Assembly (NCBI RefSeq): GCF_003286125.1
Contig: NZ_QMED01000012.1
Coordinates: 62,314 to 126,313 of the forward strand
DNA length: 64,000 bases
Direction: 5' to 3'
Origin: Algibacillus agarilyticus
GTDB taxonomy: Bacteria > Pseudomonadota > Gammaproteobacteria > Enterobacterales > Alteromonadaceae
Shown: positions 28,510 through 39,369 of the stretch, one piece after another
How the letters are laid out: each line of letters begins with the position of its first letter
Position numbering within the stretch: the first letter of the stretch is position 1
The notes under the pieces: generated by a model
What the model was told of the DNA's origin: nothing
Seen by the model: the letters and a program-made list of their open reading frames with translations, nothing else
Database searches by the model: none
Made by a program: the position numbers and the translations under genes

Positions 28510-28883
28510 GCAATAAAATGTCTGTCCAAATTGACTGGGTCACTTTGGAACGGCGCGAATATTAATGGCTTAAGTTTAAGATGTAAAGCGATAATTCTAT
28601 TTTTTTACCATATTAGGTTCGTTCGCTTACAAAACAACCAAAGCGGTCTTTTTATCAGCAATTTGAACAAAAGTGAGTTCGTAATAGAATCAACCCCGGC
28701 TTTCTCTTATATCAATTGCATGACCTAGCGGCTTTTTAACTCATCTCATCAAATCACTATTCCATCTCAATCAACTATATTTTATTTAGATATTTAAAAT
28801 GACTTGAATTAATATGATCGCAGCCTTATCTAAGGTAGTATTGGAATAGGACGTTTAAAGTATTTTTAACTCAGAGGTAAAAA
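28510..28883. other. Intergenic region upstream of tRNA-Ser and yccA
   Basis: 374 bp between the divergent tRNA-Ser pair and yccA. It has no credible coding frame: the only 65-codon frame here lacks a ribosome site and any family resemblance. It should hold both promoters. The yccA ribosome site AGAGGT is at about 28873. Confidence 0.4.
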
Positions 28884-29552
28884 ATGGAAAATAACACATT
28901 ACATGCCCACGCAAGTTCGGCTTCAGTATTAGAAACAAATAAAGTTTTACGTAACACATACGCATTATTAGCAATGACATTAACGTTCAGTGCTGTTACA
29001 GCGGGTGTGTCAATGGCAATGGGGCTTAGCCACATGATGGGCTTAGTCTTATCATTAGTTGGCTTCGGTTTAATATTCGTTGTAAATAAAAAAGCAGATA
29101 CCTCTTCAGGCATTTTCTGGGTTTTTGCATTTACCGGTGTATTAGGTGCTGCATTAGGCCCAATGTTAAATCACTATTTAGCCTTTGCTAACGGCCCTGC
29201 ACTTATTATGCAAGCACTTGGCTCTACTGCTGTTATCTTTTTCTCACTTTCAGCTTATGCATTAACAACTAAGAAAGACTTCTCTTTTATGGGTGGCTTT
29301 TTAATGGTTGGTTTAGTGATGGCTATCATCGCAGGTATCGCCAATATCTTTTTGCAAATTCCAGCGATGCACCTAGCCATTAACGCTATAGTTGTATTAA
29401 TTATGTCTGGTTTTATTTTGTTTGATACAAGCCGAATTGTGAATGGTGGCGAAACTAACTACATTCGTGCAACCGTAGGCTTATATTTAAACATTTATAA
29501 CTTATTCACCTCATTACTTGCTTTATTAGGTGCATTTAGCAGCGACGATTAA
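28884..29552 (+). CDS. yccA: Bax1-inhibitor-1 / YccA family membrane protein (FtsH modulator)
   Basis: A 222-aa TMBIM-family protein with seven predicted helices. The conserved C-terminal segment with acidic residues reads FILFDTSRIVNGGETNYIRA. E. coli YccA binds FtsH and slows degradation of membrane proteins such as SecY. The start is preceded by AGAGGT. It is followed by an intrinsic terminator and tusDCBE; E. coli also places yccA beside tusE, which supports this paralogue over YbhL. Confidence 0.9.
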   Translation: MENNTLHAHASSASVLETNKVLRNTYALLAMTLTFSAVTAGVSMAMGLSHMMGLVLSLVGFGLIFVVNKKADTSSGIFWVFAFTGVLGAALGPMLNHYLAFANGPALIMQALGSTAVIFFSLSAYALTTKKDFSFMGGFLMVGLVMAIIAGIANIFLQIPAMHLAINAIVVLIMSGFILFDTSRIVNGGETNYIRATVGLYLNIYNLFTSLLALLGAFSSDD

Positions 29553-29590
29553 TAAAGAACTTTATCCCTAAGTTACATCAGGATAAAATA

Positions 29591-29622
29591 CAAAGCCCCG
29601 TTTTTCGGGGCTTTGTTGTTTT
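29591..29622 (+). terminator. Intrinsic terminator between yccA and tusD
   Basis: CAAAGCCCCG, a ttttt loop and CGGGGCTTTG form a perfect 10-bp GC-rich stem followed by TTGTTTTT. tusD starts only 13 bp later, so some read-through may feed tusDCBE unless its promoter is upstream of the hairpin. Confidence 0.92.
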
Positions 29623-29634
29623 TAAAGAGGGCAT

Positions 29635-30021
29635 ATGTCTACTTTTCTATTGTTTATAACCAGTCCACCCAGCTCACAAGCAGCGCTAAGCGCGATCAAA
29701 TTCGCACATGCCGCTATTAGCAACCACCACCAAATAAGCGCTGTGTTTTTCTATGGCGACGGGGTTAATAATGCCAATGCGTTACAAGCACCACCTTCTG
29801 ATGAAACAAACATTCCACATGAATGGCAAAGTATCGCACTTAAACATAATACGCAGTTATTAGTCTGCTCTGCAGCAGCTCAGCGTAAAGGGGTATTAAC
29901 ACCATCAGAAGCTGACTATCACGGCTTACAAGGTCATAACCTGGCTGCTCCTTTTGAAATAGCGGGGTTAGGTGAATATGTGCAACTGCAAACACAAGTC
30001 ACACAGGTGGTACAATTTTGA
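29635..30021 (+). CDS. tusD: Sulfur relay protein TusD
   Basis: A subunit of the TusBCD hexamer that receives persulphide sulphur from TusA and passes it to TusE for mnm5s2U34 tRNA thiolation. The catalytic Cys78 is present in LLVCSAAAQRKGV at the position known from E. coli. The length of 128 aa is normal. The start is preceded by AGAGG. Its end overlaps tusC by 4 bp. Confidence 0.95.
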   Translation: MSTFLLFITSPPSSQAALSAIKFAHAAISNHHQISAVFFYGDGVNNANALQAPPSDETNIPHEWQSIALKHNTQLLVCSAAAQRKGVLTPSEADYHGLQGHNLAAPFEIAGLGEYVQLQTQVTQVVQF

Positions 30022-30371
30022 AAACCGCGATATTAATGACACACTCACCCTTTCAAACAGAAGAAGGCCGTGAGGGTTTAGAGCTAGCATTAGCACTGGC
30101 AACTTACGAACAAACTGTCGCTTTATTTTTTTTTAATGAAGGGGTTTTACAGTTGAAAAATAATCACATTGCGTCAGATCTCAGCCCGAAAAATTATACC
30201 GCTACGTTTAAAGCATTGGGATTATACGATGTGGAAGAAGTTTACGTGTTGGAAGACTCACTCGCCGATTATCAATTACAAAATACAGATTTAATCGTTG
30301 ATGCTAATGTACTTGCTCATGATGATTTCTTTCAAAAACTAAATACCTGCCAAAGACAATTGAAGTTTTAA
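30018..30371 (+). CDS. tusC: Sulfur relay protein TusC
   Basis: The second subunit of the TusBCD complex, 117 aa of the DsrE/DsrF-like fold. The TusC pattern is seen in SPFQTEEGREGLELALALAT and LFFFNEGVLQL. It lacks a catalytic cysteine in the middle of the chain, as expected for this subunit. Its start overlaps the end of tusD by 4 bp, and it ends 1 bp before tusB. Confidence 0.93.
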   Translation: MKTAILMTHSPFQTEEGREGLELALALATYEQTVALFFFNEGVLQLKNNHIASDLSPKNYTATFKALGLYDVEEVYVLEDSLADYQLQNTDLIVDANVLAHDDFFQKLNTCQRQLKF

Positions 30372-30372
30372 T

Positions 30373-30648
30373 ATGAACACATTAATAAATTTAACCCAGT
30401 TAATTTCTGACACACACATTATTCAGATCAAGACTCAATTATCCAACAGCTCATCTACACTGTTACTAAGCCAAGATGGCGTATATAACATACCGTCTTT
30501 AGATGAACTTTCAGTCCCCTTCTTAATTTTGCAAGACGATGCCCAATTAAGAGGGATCTCAATAGATGATTTAGAATCACAGCAAGTTATTGACTACTCG
30601 CAATTTGTTGAATTAACTTTAACCCACCAAGCGGTTCAAAAATGCTAA
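30373..30648 (+). CDS. tusB: Sulfur relay protein TusB
   Basis: The smallest TusBCD subunit, 91 aa with the DsrH-like fold. LLLSQDGVYNIP and the C-terminal DYSQFVELTLTHQAVQKC segment match the family. It overlaps tusE by 7 bp, which argues for coupled translation of the whole tusDCBE unit. Confidence 0.9.
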   Translation: MNTLINLTQLISDTHIIQIKTQLSNSSSTLLLSQDGVYNIPSLDELSVPFLILQDDAQLRGISIDDLESQQVIDYSQFVELTLTHQAVQKC

Positions 30649-30980
30649 ACACATTGAAAATACAAAACAGTGAATACGTTCTAGATAAACATGGCTATTT
30701 ACAAAATCACTTAGAATGGAATGAAGAAATAGCGTTAGCAATGGCGCTAAGCGAATCGATAGAGATGACAGATGCACATTGGGAAGTGGTTAACTTTGTG
30801 CGAGATTTTTACCTTGAGTACAACACAAGCCCTGCGATGCGGCCATTAGTTAAAGCAGTGGGTTTAACGTTAGGTGTCGATAAAGGCAACAGCCGGTATT
30901 TATTTACTTTGTTTCCCAAGGGCCCAGCTAAACAAGCAACCAAAATTGCAGGTTTACCAAAGCCAGCTAAATGCCTTTAA
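30642..30980 (+). CDS. tusE: Sulfur relay protein TusE (DsrC family)
   Basis: The sulphur carrier that takes persulphide from TusD and presents it to MnmA. It is 112 aa with the DsrC core (DAHWEVVNFVRDFYLEYNTS, RPLVKAV) and the essential penultimate Cys111 in the C-terminal KCL. Its TAA stop overlaps the stop of a small convergent gene on the other strand. Confidence 0.95.
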   Translation: MLNTLKIQNSEYVLDKHGYLQNHLEWNEEIALAMALSESIEMTDAHWEVVNFVRDFYLEYNTSPAMRPLVKAVGLTLGVDKGNSRYLFTLFPKGPAKQATKIAGLPKPAKCL

Positions 30981-31105
30981 GCATTAGCCGTCTGATAGGT
31001 ATCAAATGCATTAAAACCTAAATAAAGTACGCCGAATACTACCGCCACAATAACAAACCAATACACTGCTTTTAAAAAACCACGCACTAATTTAGCAGAA
31101 CTCAT
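30977..31105 (-). CDS. Small single-pass membrane protein, 42 aa
   Basis: An uncalled short gene. Its ATG at 31105 is preceded by TGAGG ten bases upstream. The product reads MSSAKLVRGFLKAVYWFVIV, AVVFGVLYLGFNAFDTYQTA and NA. It has a basic N-terminus (K5, R8, K12), one transmembrane helix at about residues 13-33 and a short polar tail, consistent with a real inner-membrane micropeptide. Its stop overlaps the tusE stop tail to tail by 3 bp. I do not recognise a family. It lies downstream of serS on the same strand, with a 55-bp hairpin element between. Confidence 0.6.
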   Translation of the reverse strand: MSSAKLVRGFLKAVYWFVIVAVVFGVLYLGFNAFDTYQTANA

Positions 31106-31168
31106 AATATAAACGCCTCAACATTATTTTACTAAGCTAAGTAAACTCAGCAAAATAAATACTTTATG

Positions 31169-31223
31169 TATACCCGAGTCACTTCAATATGCTCGTTAAG
31201 CATCTTGAAGTGACTCGGGTATA
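31169..31223. repeat. 55-bp hairpin repeat (TATACCCGAGTCACTTCAA family)
   Basis: Two 24-nt arms pair with one mismatch around a 7-nt loop: TATACCCGAGTCACTTCAA opens the left arm, and its exact complement TTGAAGTGACTCGGGTATA closes the right arm. It begins 10 bp past the serS stop, so it may end that transcript, though it has no T tract. A related hairpin lies at 55538-55594, and fragments lie near 10681 and 49542. Confidence 0.88.
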
Positions 31224-31232
31224 ATTGTTATC

Positions 31233-32540
<1,308 letters not shown>

Positions 32541-32565
32541 TTAATAAATACACAATCAAAAGTGA

Positions 32566-32961
32566 TTAGGTAGATTGGGTTAAAATAGCCAATTTGCTGC
32601 CTAACCACACTGCGATCAGACAAACAAACACATTTAACAAGATATTTAATACAGCTTTAAGCCAAGCACCTTGCTGCAATAATAACAACGTATCAAACGA
32701 AAACGTCGAAAACGTTGTGAGCGCACCAAGAAAGCCAATACCAATAAACGTCCGCCAAGGAAAAAGGTTTAAATAGCCCTGCTCTATTAAGCTATATAAA
32801 AAGCCAATGAGCAATGAGCCGAGAACATTAACAAGGAGAGTGCCCAACGGAAACGATTTACCAAAAAAACTCACCATGAGTTCTGATAGAAAAAACCGTA
32901 AACAAGCGCCTATAGCCCCACCTGCTGCAATAAAAACATAAACATTTATCCCACTTAACAT
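32566..32961 (-). CDS. crcB: Fluoride channel CrcB/Fluc
   Basis: A 131-aa, four-helix membrane protein that forms dual-topology dimers and exports F-. Family motifs are seen: GGAIGACLRFFLSE, NVLGSLLIGF (pore Asn), and GFLGALTTFSTFSFD, which holds the Phe-box and Na+ site. It lies between rarA and serS as in Shewanella and relatives. No fluoride riboswitch is visible in the 124-bp upstream gap. Confidence 0.95.
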   Translation of the reverse strand: MLSGINVYVFIAAGGAIGACLRFFLSELMVSFFGKSFPLGTLLVNVLGSLLIGFLYSLIEQGYLNLFPWRTFIGIGFLGALTTFSTFSFDTLLLLQQGAWLKAVLNILLNVFVCLIAVWLGSKLAILTQST

Positions 32962-33085
32962 GATGTTTGTCCTTATTAATGTCTTTTAACTTATTCTAAC
33001 AGGAGTTAGTGAGCAAAAACCACGTCTAGGTTATAAAAATTACATTTGTTATGCTCTTCTTACTTAAATCTTAAAAGGCATATCA

Positions 33086-34417
33086 TTAAGCTTGTTGATC
33101 AAGATCGCGCAAATAATCAAGTTTTGCTTTTATCTGCTTTTCTAAACCTCTATCAGTCGGCTCATAAAAACGCGTGCCAACTAATTCTTCAGGTAAATAC
33201 GTTTCGCCTGCCGCATAAGCATTAGGTTCGTTATGTGCATAACGATATTCAGAACCATGCCCCATATCTTTAAGTAAAGCAGTTGGCGCGTTACGTAAGT
33301 GTAGAGGCACTTCAAAATCAGGCTGTTCAGCAACAGCCGATTTTGCTTGGCTAAAAGCCATATAGACGGCATTACTTTTAGCAGCACAGGCCATATATAC
33401 AGCTGCTTGTGCAATCGCACGTTCTCCTTCAGCCGGACCTACACGTGTGAAAGTGTCCCATGCATTAATCGCCATTTGCATCGCTCGTGGATCTGCATTG
33501 CCAATATCTTCAGACGCAATCGCTAATAACCGGCGTGCCACATATAGAGGATCAACCCCCATTTTTAACATTCTGGCAAACCAATATAAGGCAGCATCAG
33601 GGTTAGACCCTCTTACGGATTTATGAAAAGCAGAAATCAAATCATAAAATATATCGCCGCCTTTATCGCCAGCAGAAGGCCGATACTGAAATAAGCTCTC
33701 AACATCAGTCCGCTCAACAAAACGTTCACCTTGTGAATTAACATCAAGCATATCGGTTAATGTTTCAAGCGTATTTAACAAATTGCGTGCATCACCACTG
33801 GCTAGATCAATCAGCGCTTTTTCTGCTTCGGGTGAAAAAACTAAACTCGCAGATTCTAAGCTTTGCTCGGTACGTACCTTAACCGAATCCAATACTTGTT
33901 TTAATTCGCTCTCTGTGTGTTTTTTAAGTAAGTAGACTCGAGCACGAGAAAGTAAAGCGCGGTTTAATTCAAAAGATGGGTTTTCGGTTGTTGCCCCAAC
34001 AAAAATAACGGTTCCATCTTCAATAAAAGGTAAAAAAGCATCTTGCTGACTTTTATTAAAACGGTGTACTTCATCAACAAATAACAAAGTTTTTCGACCA
34101 CTTTGCAAAGCCATGTTTTTGGCATTTTCAATGGCTAATCGAATATCTTTTACCCCAGATGTAACTGCCGACAAACGCTCAACATGCGCATTTATATAGC
34201 GAGCAATCAATTCTGCGATTGTCGTTTTACCGGTACCCGGTGGCCCCCATAATATTAAAGAATGTATTCGGCCTTGTTCAATGGCTTTTCTTAGCGGTTT
34301 ACCCGCGGATAAAATATGACTTTGACCAATATAGTCTTCAAGTTTTAGCGGCCGCATACGCGCTGCTAGGGGTTGGTTAACCGAATCAAAATCAAACATA
34401 TTAGTTGTTTCTTTCAT
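33086..34417 (-). CDS. rarA: Replication-associated recombination protein RarA
   Basis: An AAA+ ATPase of the MgsA/WRNIP1 family acting at stalled replication forks. Walker [10 protein letters not shown], Walker [13 protein letters not shown] and sensor 1 ([11 protein letters not shown]) are intact, and the C-terminal tetramerisation region is full length (443 aa). The ATG at 34417 lies 3 bp after the lolA stop. An in-frame ATG at residue 7 (34399) gives an N-terminus closer to relatives ([17 protein letters not shown]). Either could be used. Confidence 0.95.
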   Translation of the reverse strand: MKETTNMFDFDSVNQPLAARMRPLKLEDYIGQSHILSAGKPLRKAIEQGRIHSLILWGPPGTGKTTIAELIARYINAHVERLSAVTSGVKDIRLAIENAKNMALQSGRKTLLFVDEVHRFNKSQQDAFLPFIEDGTVIFVGATTENPSFELNRALLSRARVYLLKKHTESELKQVLDSVKVRTEQSLESASLVFSPEAEKALIDLASGDARNLLNTLETLTDMLDVNSQGERFVERTDVESLFQYRPSAGDKGGDIFYDLISAFHKSVRGSNPDAALYWFARMLKMGVDPLYVARRLLAIASEDIGNADPRAMQMAINAWDTFTRVGPAEGERAIAQAAVYMACAAKSNAVYMAFSQAKSAVAEQPDFEVPLHLRNAPTALLKDMGHGSEYRYAHNEPNAYAAGETYLPEELVGTRFYEPTDRGLEKQIKAKLDYLRDLDQQA

Positions 34418-34420
34418 CGG

Positions 34421-35071
34421 TTAATCTATTTTTATCGATGTTCGTTGATCATCTAAATCGGTATTTTCAGGTAATGTAAAAACAAAATCTTCATTACTAA
34501 ACGGTGTACCTAACACCACATTTTTAAAGGTATAAAGGCTATTTTGGCCTTGTCTATCCGCAATTTTTAATTGAGTTACAATTGCACTTTTGGCTTTAAA
34601 GTCGATAACAATTGATTCAACCAAACTGTCAGGATCCTTAACGGTTATGTTAAAACTATCAGCGCTCAATTGAGCAACAGAATAGCTTTGCCAGATATTA
34701 TCTTCTACCTGTAGTAGTAACAAAATAGGGTTATTCAGCAATGCATCTTTAAGCCAAATAGCGGTCACTTGCTCAATTAATGGATCATAAAACCAAATCG
34801 TTTCGCCATCACTTTGTAATACATTTTCATCAGGTGTTAATGTGTGCCAAATAAATCGATTAGGTTGTAATAGCGTCGTTGTACCTTCCGATGCTTGAAT
34901 TTCTACATTTTGGCTGTCGTAAACCTTTTGTACAAACTCGGCTTTAAAACTATTTATATTATTAATACGCGCTTTTAGCGCTTGAGTGGGTCCATCTAAC
35001 GTTATTGCCGCCTGAGTAAAAAAACCAATAAATAATAAACTGAAACAATACAACTTAATTTGCTTAAACAT
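34421..35071 (-). CDS. lolA: Outer-membrane lipoprotein carrier LolA
   Basis: A periplasmic chaperone that carries lipoproteins from LolCDE to LolB. It is 216 aa with a Sec signal peptide (MFKQIKLYCFSLLFIGFFTQ, then AA). The LolA signature is seen in INSFKAEFVQKVYD, NRFIWHTLTPDENVLQSDGE and TIWFYDPLIEQVT. It is tightly packed between ftsK (8 bp) and rarA (3 bp). Confidence 0.95.
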   Translation of the reverse strand: MFKQIKLYCFSLLFIGFFTQAAITLDGPTQALKARINNINSFKAEFVQKVYDSQNVEIQASEGTTTLLQPNRFIWHTLTPDENVLQSDGETIWFYDPLIEQVTAIWLKDALLNNPILLLLQVEDNIWQSYSVAQLSADSFNITVKDPDSLVESIVIDFKAKSAIVTQLKIADRQGQNSLYTFKNVVLGTPFSNEDFVFTLPENTDLDDQRTSIKID

Positions 35072-35079
35072 ATTTTACC

Positions 35080-37770
35080 TTAATCTTTGGGTGCTGCTGA
35101 GGCGAGCACTTCTCTTGAACCATTATGTCCGGCAGAACTTACAATGCCGCTATTTTCCATTTGCTCAACTATATTTGCTGCGCGATTATAACCAATTCTA
35201 AATTTACGTTGCACACTCGAAATAGAGACTTTGCGTGTTTCGGTTACAAACGCAACGGCTTCATCAAACAATGCATCAAATTCAGTATCGGCATCCGATT
35301 CTGACGTTTCACCTGGTAATAAAATTTCATCTTCACCGCTTAATACATCTTCAACATAATTAGGTTTACCGCGTAATTTCCAATCGGCAACAACCGCGTG
35401 AACTTCATGGTCATCTACAAATGCACCATGTACCCGTGTTGGAATACTGCTTCCGGACGGCAAATACAACATATCCCCCATCCCTAATAATGCTTCAGCA
35501 CCTTGTTGATCTAAGATGGTTCTAGAATCAATTTTTGACGAAACAGATAAGCCAATACGAGTTGGGATATTCGCTTTAATAAGCCCAGTGATAACATCAA
35601 CAGAAGGTCGTTGAGTCGCAAGAATTAAATGAATACCCGCAGCACGGGCTTTTTGTGCAATACGTGCAATTAACTCTTCGACTTTTTTGCCAACTATCAT
35701 CATCATATCGGCAAATTCATCAATAACCACCACAATGCTAGGCAACGTGTCTAGCTCAGGCGCCGATTCATGCATCGTGTCACCCGGCTGCCATAATGGA
35801 TCATGCAATGGTGTACCGGAGTTTTTATTTTCGTTAACTTTGGCATTAAAACCTTTTAGATTACGCACGCCAACCGCAGCCATTAATTTATATCGTCGCT
35901 CCATCTCACCAACACACCAACGTAAAGCATTTGAGGCATCTTTCATATCCGTTACGACTTCACATAATAAATGCGGAATATCTTCATAAACTGAAAGCTC
36001 AAGCATTTTAGGATCGATCATGATCATACGCACTTCTTCTGGCGTCGATTTATATAAAAAGCTCAAAATCATGGTATTCACTAACACAGACTTACCCGAT
36101 CCCGTTGTGCCGGCAACAAGCACATGCGGCATTTTACCTAAATCAGCGATCACAGGTTTACCGGATATATCAGGCCCTAGCACCATCGTCAGTGGTGATT
36201 TAGCGTCAGCAAACTCACTACCTTCTATTACTTCACTTAAGCGTACTGTTTCACGATGTTTATTGGGTAGTTCTAACCCTATATAAGGTTTCCCGGGAAT
36301 AACTTCAACAACACGCACCGCCACCGTTGATAATGAACGCGCTAAATCTTTTGCTAAATTAGTAATGGCTGACACTTTTATACCGGGTGCAAGATCAAGT
36401 TCTAACCGGGTAATAACAGGCCCTGGGCAAACAGCAACCACATCCGCTTTAATTTTATATTCCAGTAATTTAGCTTCAACTAAGCGTGCTACCGCATCCA
36501 TTTCCTCTTGTGTTATTGGGTTTTGTTTTTTATCTGGTCGATCGAGTAAAGCAAACGAAGGCACTCGACCTTCTGGTTTATCTGGTACATCGGGCAACAT
36601 TGCTGACAACGAATAGGGATCAACCGTTTCATTCGCTACTACTTTTATATGCGCTTTTTCTGGTTGTGTTTCAGTGATACTTAATTCTTGATTAGCGTCT
36701 GGGTTACTTACACCCTGATTTAAATCCGTGTTATGAGCTAAGCTCTCAGCGAGAGTCTCACTTTCAAAGTTTTGTAATGATATTTCCGGTTCAATACGCT
36801 CATTTTGTGCGACTAATTCTTCAATATCAACCTGCGACTCTTCCGTTAATACTAAAGGAACGTCATCAACATTTTGCTTGCCTTTTTTGTCTTTCTTGTC
36901 TGATTTATCAGCAAAAACATTAATTTTTTGCTTCCAGCGCTCTAAGCTTTTATAGGGTTTTTCTTCTTCTGTATCAGTGGTTTTACTGTCTTCATTATCA
37001 TTTTTTTCAAGTTCGCTATCCGTTATGCCACCCGTTAATTCTGTTGGGTATTCTCTTACGTGCGGCTTATCATGCGATTTTTTAACTTTTTCTTCAGCGA
37101 GATGACTCTTTTCTAGGTCGGCTTCATCAGGTGTTTCGACCGCAATATCGGCTTTTGGTTCTGTTTTGAATATGGCTTTAAGCCACAATGCAAAACGACA
37201 TAAGCTAGACCAAACAAATAGAGCCGTTTTGATCGTGTACTTCCCCGTATTATCAATAATATCAAGCCAAGAAATACCAAACAGTAATGTAAAACCCGTA
37301 CAAAAAAAGCAAAGTAATAATAAAGAAGAACCAACAAAATTAAAGTAAGGTAAAAGCGCTTGGCTGATCGCATCACCCATCAAGCCACCAGAAGAAAAAT
37401 AATAAAGATCATTTACATTTAAACTGGCACTCGAGGTTGCGGCAATAATGATGAGTAGCAGACCAATTATTTTTAAACCAAGTGCAAGAAAATCAGTTTC
37501 AAAAAAACGTTGTTTACGCCGGAACATAGCCCAGCCCATATAAGCAACAGCCACGGGTACTATGTATGCAACCACACCTAAAAAAGCGAAAAGTAAATCG
37601 GAGGCCCAAGCGCCAGCTGCGCCAGCTGCATTTTTTATTTCACCAGGATAAGCCGATTGACTCCAACTTGGATCTTCAGGTGCAAACGAAAATAAAGCTA
37701 TTTGCAAAAACAATGCAAGCCCTGCGGTTAAAATTAACCCTACTTCTAAAAGCCTTTGTATCCCTGTCAT
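35080..37770 (-). CDS. ftsK: DNA translocase FtsK
   Basis: A septal DNA pump that aligns chromosome dimers for XerCD. I start at the ATG at 37770 ([17 protein letters not shown]), which matches relatives. The frame extends to a GTG at 37806 without a good ribosome site. The N-terminal membrane domain has about four or five helices within residues 1-190. A rather short acidic linker (about 190-390) follows. The RecA-like motor has Walker [11 protein letters not shown] and Walker [13 protein letters not shown]. The C-terminal gamma winged helix ([20 protein letters not shown]) reads KOPS. At about 896 aa it is a short-linker FtsK compared with E. coli (1329 aa). Confidence 0.95.
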   Translation of the reverse strand: MTGIQRLLEVGLILTAGLALFLQIALFSFAPEDPSWSQSAYPGEIKNAAGAAGAWASDLLFAFLGVVAYIVPVAVAYMGWAMFRRKQRFFETDFLALGLKIIGLLLIIIAATSSASLNVNDLYYFSSGGLMGDAISQALLPYFNFVGSSLLLLCFFCTGFTLLFGISWLDIIDNTGKYTIKTALFVWSSLCRFALWLKAIFKTEPKADIAVETPDEADLEKSHLAEEKVKKSHDKPHVREYPTELTGGITDSELEKNDNEDSKTTDTEEEKPYKSLERWKQKINVFADKSDKKDKKGKQNVDDVPLVLTEESQVDIEELVAQNERIEPEISLQNFESETLAESLAHNTDLNQGVSNPDANQELSITETQPEKAHIKVVANETVDPYSLSAMLPDVPDKPEGRVPSFALLDRPDKKQNPITQEEMDAVARLVEAKLLEYKIKADVVAVCPGPVITRLELDLAPGIKVSAITNLAKDLARSLSTVAVRVVEVIPGKPYIGLELPNKHRETVRLSEVIEGSEFADAKSPLTMVLGPDISGKPVIADLGKMPHVLVAGTTGSGKSVLVNTMILSFLYKSTPEEVRMIMIDPKMLELSVYEDIPHLLCEVVTDMKDASNALRWCVGEMERRYKLMAAVGVRNLKGFNAKVNENKNSGTPLHDPLWQPGDTMHESAPELDTLPSIVVVIDEFADMMMIVGKKVEELIARIAQKARAAGIHLILATQRPSVDVITGLIKANIPTRIGLSVSSKIDSRTILDQQGAEALLGMGDMLYLPSGSSIPTRVHGAFVDDHEVHAVVADWKLRGKPNYVEDVLSGEDEILLPGETSESDADTEFDALFDEAVAFVTETRKVSISSVQRKFRIGYNRAANIVEQMENSGIVSSAGHNGSREVLASAAPKD

Positions 37771-37880
37771 TTGTTCTTTACTCTTTAACTCAACCAAAAA
37801 ATACACCTATCATTTAATTACTCGCTTATTCTAAGCATATTCAACGATAAATCACACAATCACGTTCATTTAATTTTTAA

Positions 37881-38081
37881 TAAGCAAAGCCGTCAAAGCT
37901 ACCGCGTCCTGCTCTCGCCCCTTACCTGCATCCATGCAGGCAAGCTTCGAGACGCCATGAGGATATTTTCTACAGTGTGATTAGGGCCGCCTAAATGGAT
38001 TTAGGTGTTAGAACGACGCAGGAGCCAAAGTCGAGAGTAAGCGCTGACAATCAGCCCTAAAATCTGAGCGAGAAGACTATA
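37881..38081 (-). repeat. Modular interspersed repeat, copy 5 (201-bp extended form)
   Basis: The plus-strand right end is the usual GAGCGAGAAGACTATA, and the 47-bp module with the CCTAAATGGATTTAGG dyad (37990-38005) is present. The left end is different from compact copies: TAAGCAAAGCCGTCAAAGC then a module with the perfect dyad CCTGCATCCATGCAGG (37925-37940). The central GAGCATATGCTC dyad has decayed to GAGGATATTTTC. It occupies the ftsK-ald divergent intergenic space. Confidence 0.9.
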
Positions 38082-38189
38082 ATTTGTTAGCCCGATTTCA
38101 AGTTTATAAAAAATGCCATCACTTAATATTTAGTGCATACGATAATTTGATCCTACACTGACTAAAAGCACTGAGCTTAGAGGTTTAAA

Positions 38190-39320
38190 ATGATTATTGG
38201 TGTACCTAAAGAGATTAAAAATCATGAATATAGAGTTGGTTTAACCCCATCTAGCGTCTATGAGCTAGTAGAACAGGGTCACACCGTTTGGATTGAAAAA
38301 AATGCAGGGCTTGGCATTGGCTTTACTGATGAAGACTATAGCCATGTGGGTGCAAAAATAGCCTCAAACGCGACCTCTATTTTTGATTGTGCCGATATGA
38401 TTGTTAAAGTCAAAGAGCCACAGTCGACCGAACGAGCTCTGTTGCGCGAAAACCAAATTTTATTTACTTATTTGCACTTAGCACCTGACCGCACTCAAAC
38501 ACTTGACTTGATACAATCTAACGCTATTTGTATCGCTTATGAAACGGTGACTGATCAGCAAGGTGGGCTACCCTTACTTGCGCCAATGTCGGAAGTTGCC
38601 GGTCGAATGTCTATTCAAGCAGGCGCTCAAGCGTTAGAAAAATCTAACGGCGGTAAAGGTTTATTATTAGGTGGCGTACCCGGTGTTGAGGCTGCTAACG
38701 TTGTGATCATTGGTGCAGGTGTTGTTGGCCGAAATGCATTACAAATGGCAGTCGGTTTGGGCGCAAATGTCGTGATCATTGATAAAAACATACAGGCTTT
38801 ACGTTTAATTGATGGGCTATACGCTAATAAAGTAAAAACCATTTATTCAAACCAAAGTAACATTGAAAAATACTGTTTAGTGGCTGATTTAGTTATTGGT
38901 GCGGTGCTAATACCAGGCGCAGCTGCACCTAAGTTGGTCAGTGAAGCGCTTATAAAACGTATGCAACCCGGTTCAGCTGTCGTCGATGTGGCGATTGACC
39001 AAGGCGGTTGTTTTGCCACATCTAAAGCCACAACGCATTCAGATCCAATGTTCAAAGTGCATGACATTGTACATTATTGCGTTGCTAATATGCCTGGCGC
39101 GTTAGCAAAAACAGCAACAGTCGCATTAAATAATGCAACGTTGCCATACATATTAACCATTGCAAATCAAGGTTATAAAACCGCGTTACGTGAGAACCCC
39201 CATTTATGCAATGGCTTAAATATATACCGCGGCCAAGTCACCAACCAAAGTGTCGCTCTGGCCTTAGGTTTAACTTTCACGCCAGCGGGTGATGCTATAG
39301 TCAAAGCGATCGGGGTTTAG
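38190..39320 (+). CDS. ald: Alanine dehydrogenase
   Basis: NAD-dependent reversible oxidative deamination of L-alanine to pyruvate and ammonia. It is 376 aa (family norm 371-376). The substrate-binding start MIIGVPKEIKNHEYRVGLTP, catalytic Lys (MIVKVKEP) and His (FTYLHLAPDR) and the Rossmann motif (IIGAGVVGRNALQMAVGLGA) are all present. The start is preceded by AGAGG. It is flanked on both sides by 201-bp repeat copies. In related genomes an lrp gene usually sits between ald and ftsK; it is absent here. Confidence 0.96.
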   Translation: MIIGVPKEIKNHEYRVGLTPSSVYELVEQGHTVWIEKNAGLGIGFTDEDYSHVGAKIASNATSIFDCADMIVKVKEPQSTERALLRENQILFTYLHLAPDRTQTLDLIQSNAICIAYETVTDQQGGLPLLAPMSEVAGRMSIQAGAQALEKSNGGKGLLLGGVPGVEAANVVIIGAGVVGRNALQMAVGLGANVVIIDKNIQALRLIDGLYANKVKTIYSNQSNIEKYCLVADLVIGAVLIPGAAAPKLVSEALIKRMQPGSAVVDVAIDQGGCFATSKATTHSDPMFKVHDIVHYCVANMPGALAKTATVALNNATLPYILTIANQGYKTALRENPHLCNGLNIYRGQVTNQSVALALGLTFTPAGDAIVKAIGV

Positions 39321-39369
39321 GGGCAGGTTTCTAGTTCCAGGCGAAACCTAATAAGTACTGACATCCATG

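Noticed and set aside
32962-33085. Fluoride riboswitch before crcB
   Set aside because: The 124-bp gap lacks the conserved fluoride-aptamer pseudoknot elements. The gene is also likely read from an upstream operon promoter.
38190-39320. ald as the cargo of a composite transposon bounded by 201-bp direct repeats
   Set aside because: No transposase is present, the elements recur singly elsewhere in the window, and ald is in its ancestral position beside ftsK.
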